This document shows, piece by piece, positions 31,801 through 34,679 of a DNA stretch of 34,679 nt. A program made the translations under genes and the position numbers. How positions within the stretch are numbered: the stretch's first letter is position 1; each line of letters opens with the position of its first letter. Under the pieces are notes generated by a model. It was not told the origin of the DNA and made no database searches. It saw nothing but the letters and a program-made list of their open reading frames with translations. The stretch is from Ignavibacteriales bacterium (GTDB lineage Bacteria; Bacteroidota; Ignavibacteria; UBA10030; UBA8401), in assembly GCA_016182545.1 (NCBI GenBank), contig JACPGG010000097.1, positions 1-34,679 on the forward strand. The letters are read 5' to 3'.

Positions 31801-34679
31801 TTTGATGCAACCAGCGGCTGGATGGCTTCGACTGTTCCTGTGAGTGAAGGGAGCAGTGCAACTGTTTCATCATATCAATCCGGTCCGGCAACGCTCGGGA
31901 ATGTATCGCTGACGATGAGCGACGGCTTCGATAATGCCGTTTCCGTTACGGCAACGGCAATTGTTCGCTCTCCCAATATTCAACCGCCGGGAACAAATAC
32001 AATTCTCAGCGACCGGTATTGGGTTATGAATGTGTTTGGAACTCCCGGTACATATTCTGCCAACCTTACATTCACCGTTCCATCAACGTTTACCGACAAT
32101 GGAACACGATCCTCCGGAGCGTATGTTCTGTATCGCCGCAACAGTACAGCCGACGGAGCGTGGAGCGCATATGTTTCGGGTGCAGCAAGTACGACATCAA
32201 CGTCAGTAACATTCAACGGAATCTCATCGTTCGGACAATACATGATCGGCTTTTCTTCGGAGCCAACTGTGCAGGCAAGTAGTATCACATTTTCAGCGGT
32301 GACAGTGTCCGGATTTACCGTCAATTGGGTGAACGGTAACGGAACAAAAAGAATCGTCGTAATGAAGCAAGGAAGCGCGGTCGATGGCATTCCGGTTGAT
32401 AACACCACGTACACGGCAAACACTGTCTTCGGCAGCGGCACGCAGATCGGGTCCGAAAATTATGTTGTGTATGCTGGAACGGGAAATTCAGCGGCAATCT
32501 CAGGGCTTTCGTACGGTACATCATATCATGCTGCGGTGTATGAATATTTTGATCCCGTTGCGGGACCGGATTATCTCACCGCGTCGCCGGCAGTGAACAA
32601 TCAATCGACTGTCGCATTCGATACGACGGCGGGATATGTACTTCAATTTGACGGAATTGACGATCAGATCGTCGTTACCGGCATTACACATCTTCCTTCA
32701 TACACGTTTGAGATGTGGGTGAAACCTGCAGTGGTGACGAACCAGAATATTTTTGTTACGACTACCTCAAACGGACCGACCGTCAACTGGTCTGGTCAAC
32801 TGAGGATCAACGGCGGGAAATTTCAACATTACCTCTTCGATAACAATACGAAGACAGTCACCGGCACCACCACTGTCACTGTCGGAGAATGGTATCACGT
32901 TGCAATCACTGCAATGCAGAACGGCATGATGCGCCTGTACGTGAACGGATATGAAGAAGGAACGGCATTGAACATCACATCGGTATTTGTCGGCGATAGA
33001 TACTCTATCGGATCGGCGTCGCAGGGATTCAGCGCGTTCAACGGCCTCATCGATGAATTACGTTTATCAAGCACGGCGTTGTCAGCAGATCAACTGCGAA
33101 GCAGAAGACACAATACATTGACCGGAACGCAGGAATATCTGAGCAGTTATTTTCAATTCAATGCCGGAACCGGAACCGCTGCAAGTGACTATGTTGCCGG
33201 TCTTACGGGAACATTGTCGAATTTTTCAACCGATGCCGGCAGCGTTTGGGTGTCATCAACCGCACCGGTCGGCGGAGGAACGAACGCAGCGGTTTCTTCA
33301 TTCCAAACCGGCACAACTGCACTCGACAATATTTCCATTACGATGAGTGATGATTTTGACAATGCCGTTGCACTTACTGCTTCGACGATAAACGTTTCGC
33401 CGAATACGATTCCATCCGGAACAGATTTTATGCTCGCTGATCGCTGCTGGATCATAAATACGTACGGCGCTCCCGGAATATTTTCCGCGAATCTTACATT
33501 CACTGTACCGTCAACATTTACAGTGAACGGATCCATTGCTCCTGCCCGATATACACTCTATCGCCGCAGCAGCAATTCGGACGGCGGGTGGAGTGAAGCG
33601 GTGGACGGCGCTTCAAGTTCAACATCGTCATCAATCACATTCAACAATGTGACATCGTTCGGTCAATTCATTATCGGAAAAAGCAATGAACCGACGGTGC
33701 AGGCAACTAGCGCCGCATTTTCATCGATTAGTTTATTTTCGTTCACGGCACAATGGGCGAATGGCAACGGTTCACAACGTATCGTCCTGATGAAATCTGC
33801 AGCCGCAGTCGATACCGTCCCTGTTGACAACGCATCGTACACGGCAAATGCCGCTTTCGGCACCGGTTCGCAGATTGGAACGGGTAATTATGTTGTCTAC
33901 GCCGGTACGGGAAATTCCGTTGCCGTCACCGGTCTTTCCGAAGGGATGGTGTACCATCTTGCGGTGTATGAATATTTCGATTCCGCGGGAGTTAAAGATT
34001 ATCTCGTTTCAACGCCGGCGGTCGGTATCACAGCAACATCGTTGTCCGATACAACCGCAGGATATGCACTTCGTTTTGACGGGACGAACGATTACATCAA
34101 CACGGACAAATCACTTTTAAATATTTCCGGCTCCGGCGCGAATGCGACGCTCTCCGTGATGGCATGGATAAAACCGACCGGCACAGGAATAACAGCGGGA
34201 AATTCGTACGCCGGAAGATGTATCATCGGCGATGCGGGTGGATACTGGGGGATCTATCGTACGACGATCAGCGGTTTGGATCGGATATGGATATTCAATT
34301 ATGACGGGAGTGAAGACAGGATAGGAATTCAATTCACTGCCGGAGAATGGATGCATGTTGCTTTTGTTCACAGCGGCGGAACACTCACCGCATACAAGAA
34401 CGGGACGCTGATCGGTTCGCTTGCTTCCGGGAATACAGGCAGCATCGGCGGCACTGTCAGAATGGGCATGGGCTACGGTGCAAATAAGTTTGAGGGAGAC
34501 ATCGATGAAGTGTCGATATGGAGTGCCGCACTGACAGCAACACAAATCCGGGAATTGATGCACACGACGATCAACAGCCAGCAATCGGTCTTAAACGCGT
34601 ATTGGCAGTTTGGCGAAGGAAACGATACGTCCGCATTTGAATTTGTCGGAAATAATCATGGAACACTCTTTTTCAACGG
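28867..34679 (+). CDS. Giant secreted FG-GAP/LamG multidomain protein, C-terminus cut by window edge
   Basis: The frame is open from ATG 28867 to the right edge (1937 complete codons), so the gene is partial. Signal peptide MKLFNTIFALLVVALHLGFAQ. Domains: an N-terminal beta domain with ITFAGGPGNASDWIAIY (about residues 22-115), FN3-like (about 118-218; VYTDSVLADQSPL), Big_5/SbsA Ig-like (about 219-322). Seven FG-GAP repeats with DVDGDGDGD-type calcium loops (about 340-667) and a second FN3-like domain (about 668-763) follow. Then comes a repeating cassette of LamG, beta-sandwich (PSTFT...YRR..S..G.W) and FN3-like module (QIG.(E/G)NYVVYAGTGNS). Cassettes start at 31201, 32650 and 34078, the third incomplete. 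A T9SS sorting domain would be expected beyond the window but is not seen. Likely a calcium-dependent surface adhesin. AAAGGA precedes the start. Confidence 0.9.
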   Translation, partial: MKLFNTIFALLVVALHLGFAQSLTPDKTDYLPLEPITITFAGGPGNASDWIAIYIVGDATQTLQAWYYVGGAQTPGDALQNGSVTFPDGRGTPNAYEARFLVNGGYTSIATTTFTVSGPTSVTTTAATSVGETNAIMNASVYTSNLSSVVRFLRGTTPGVYTDSVLADQSPLTNSTPSSVTTSLTGIQSNTKYYYTASATNSAGYVRGSELNFTTFPLTAVSSVSPAANALNVSASTAIQITFNQAMQPGSFNDSTSFIVSGQTSGHHHGTIVLSGGNTIATFTPAIPFSKGELVVVQATSLLKTASDIFIRSYVYTFSAGVNTSPGIFGTNTNYSTGSYPRSVFVYDVDGDGDGDLAVANYSSATVSILMNNGDGTFAAKVDYGTGTNPYSVNVYDIDTDGDGDLVVANSATISVLKNDGNGTFAAKVDVGTGDLSFGKLFVHDMDGDGDGDIVGTNYSYGWYSVLSNNGDGTFTAAGEYPIGTGPTAIAFGDIDGDGDADLVTGHYYLNNTISVSKNNGNGTFASPVNYVSASEITNIQIRDVDGDGDADLITFLSNAISIFKNNGNGTFAAKTDYFFSYNSMGQKFVSDVDGDGDLDFASSDYSEDKVLTSKNNGAGVFAAPVAYSLSVGSSESIFISDLNNDGYGDIVLTNGETHIVSVLMQTFLPPTVTTNIVTNGFTTASMNGSVNPNSTSTVVRFLRGTSPGVYSDSVVATQSPVTGSSAASVSASWLGVVNGTTYYYRVAAQNSGGYAVGSEVSFTVVLTDSISGSAMQFDGTNDYISTGKSLSDILGSGAASTKSISVWIKPEGTSPSVANLYQGEGIIADAGAYWGIYRSNVSGTDRIWVYNWTGASSAIAIPFTMNEWMHIAMVHSGGILYAYKNGTLIGSIASGATTVISSSAMIGKGNGITFQGEVDELSMSNVGLTADQIRERMHTTLNSPVSGIRAYWQFNQGSGSVANDTVGKNNGTLTSFNFDATSGWMASTVPVSEGSSATVSSYQSGPATLGNVSLTMSDGFDNAVSVTATAIVRSPNIQPPGTNTILSDRYWVMNVFGTPGTYSANLTFTVPSTFTDNGTRSSGAYVLYRRNSTADGAWSAYVSGAASTTSTSVTFNGISSFGQYMIGFSSEPTVQASSITFSAVTVSGFTVNWVNGNGTKRIVVMKQGSAVDGIPVDNTTYTANTVFGSGTQIGSENYVVYAGTGNSAAISGLSYGTSYHAAVYEYFDPVAGPDYLTASPAVNNQSTVAFDTTAGYVLQFDGIDDQIVVTGITHLPSYTFEMWVKPAVVTNQNIFVTTTSNGPTVNWSGQLRINGGKFQHYLFDNNTKTVTGTTTVTVGEWYHVAITAMQNGMMRLYVNGYEEGTALNITSVFVGDRYSIGSASQGFSAFNGLIDELRLSSTALSADQLRSRRHNTLTGTQEYLSSYFQFNAGTGTAASDYVAGLTGTLSNFSTDAGSVWVSSTAPVGGGTNAAVSSFQTGTTALDNISITMSDDFDNAVALTASTINVSPNTIPSGTDFMLADRCWIINTYGAPGIFSANLTFTVPSTFTVNGSIAPARYTLYRRSSNSDGGWSEAVDGASSSTSSSITFNNVTSFGQFIIGKSNEPTVQATSAAFSSISLFSFTAQWANGNGSQRIVLMKSAAAVDTVPVDNASYTANAAFGTGSQIGTGNYVVYAGTGNSVAVTGLSEGMVYHLAVYEYFDSAGVKDYLVSTPAVGITATSLSDTTAGYALRFDGTNDYINTDKSLLNISGSGANATLSVMAWIKPTGTGITAGNSYAGRCIIGDAGGYWGIYRTTISGLDRIWIFNYDGSEDRIGIQFTAGEWMHVAFVHSGGTLTAYKNGTLIGSLASGNTGSIGGTVRMGMGYGANKFEGDIDEVSIWSAALTATQIRELMHTTINSQQSVLNAYWQFGEGNDTSAFEFVGNNHGTLFFN

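Noticed and set aside
31980-32441. Minus-strand frames inside the giant protein gene (several of 100-160 codons)
   Set aside because: They repeat wherever the LamG/FN3 cassette repeats, and have no domains, starts or ribosome sites; they mirror the plus-strand codon pattern.
1-34679. tRNA, rRNA, CRISPR, integrase or transposase genes
   Set aside because: Nothing matching was seen on either strand; the repeats found are short palindromic elements without their own genes.

Overview
The window comes from a Gram-negative member of the Bacteroidota/Chlorobiota group, most likely an Ignavibacteria-type lineage. This is inferred from three secreted proteins ending in the type IX secretion (T9SS) sorting domain of the form QNYPNPFNPxTxI...SGIYF.RL, lipoprotein and Lnt chemistry, GlnRS, Bacteroidota-type promoter motifs, and intergenic repeats typical of this group. 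About 90% is coding, nearly all on the plus strand except the first two genes. No tRNA, rRNA, CRISPR array, phage gene or transposase gene was seen.

Region 1 (1-9 kb) is an envelope-signalling block. A minus-strand pair (PDZ protein, then a coiled-coil periplasmic protein cut by the window edge) diverges from an RprX/RprY-like histidine kinase and OmpR-family regulator. A lipoprotein, a GAF-AAA+-Fis sigma-54 activator, a Ser/Thr kinase with two PEGA domains and a TPR-like periplasmic protein follow. Phased GTTA/TAAC repeats lie at matching distances before both the PDZ gene and the lipoprotein gene, and look like operators of the OmpR-type regulator.

Region 2 (9-13.8 kb) holds a T9SS-exported surface protein preceded by a well-spaced sigma-54 promoter, a perfect 21-bp dyad upstream and a structured leader. 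It is followed by a strong terminator and glnS. The sigma-54 activator 4 kb upstream is the obvious candidate for driving this promoter, so regions 1 and 2 may form one cascade: envelope signal, two-component system, sigma-54 activator, secreted surface protein.

Region 3 (13.8-22.4 kb) has a two-component propeller histidine kinase overlapping a NarL-type regulator. After a terminator comes a separate unit of single-domain receiver, apolipoprotein N-acyltransferase (lnt) and a LamG/T9SS protein, joined by overlapping start and stop codons.

Region 4 (22.5-34.7 kb) has a T9SS endonuclease I-like protein and a very unusual sensor kinase whose extracellular part is LamG, Ig-like, TIG and seven FG-GAP repeats. 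Its NarL-type regulator follows, then a giant secreted protein (at least 1937 residues, cut by the right edge) that also has seven FG-GAP repeats, plus alternating LamG cassettes. Kinase and neighbouring secreted protein share the same module types.

Dispersed palindromic repeats occur between genes and also inside genes. Two unrelated ones sit in the same loop of two paralogous T9SS proteins, where they are translated in frame.
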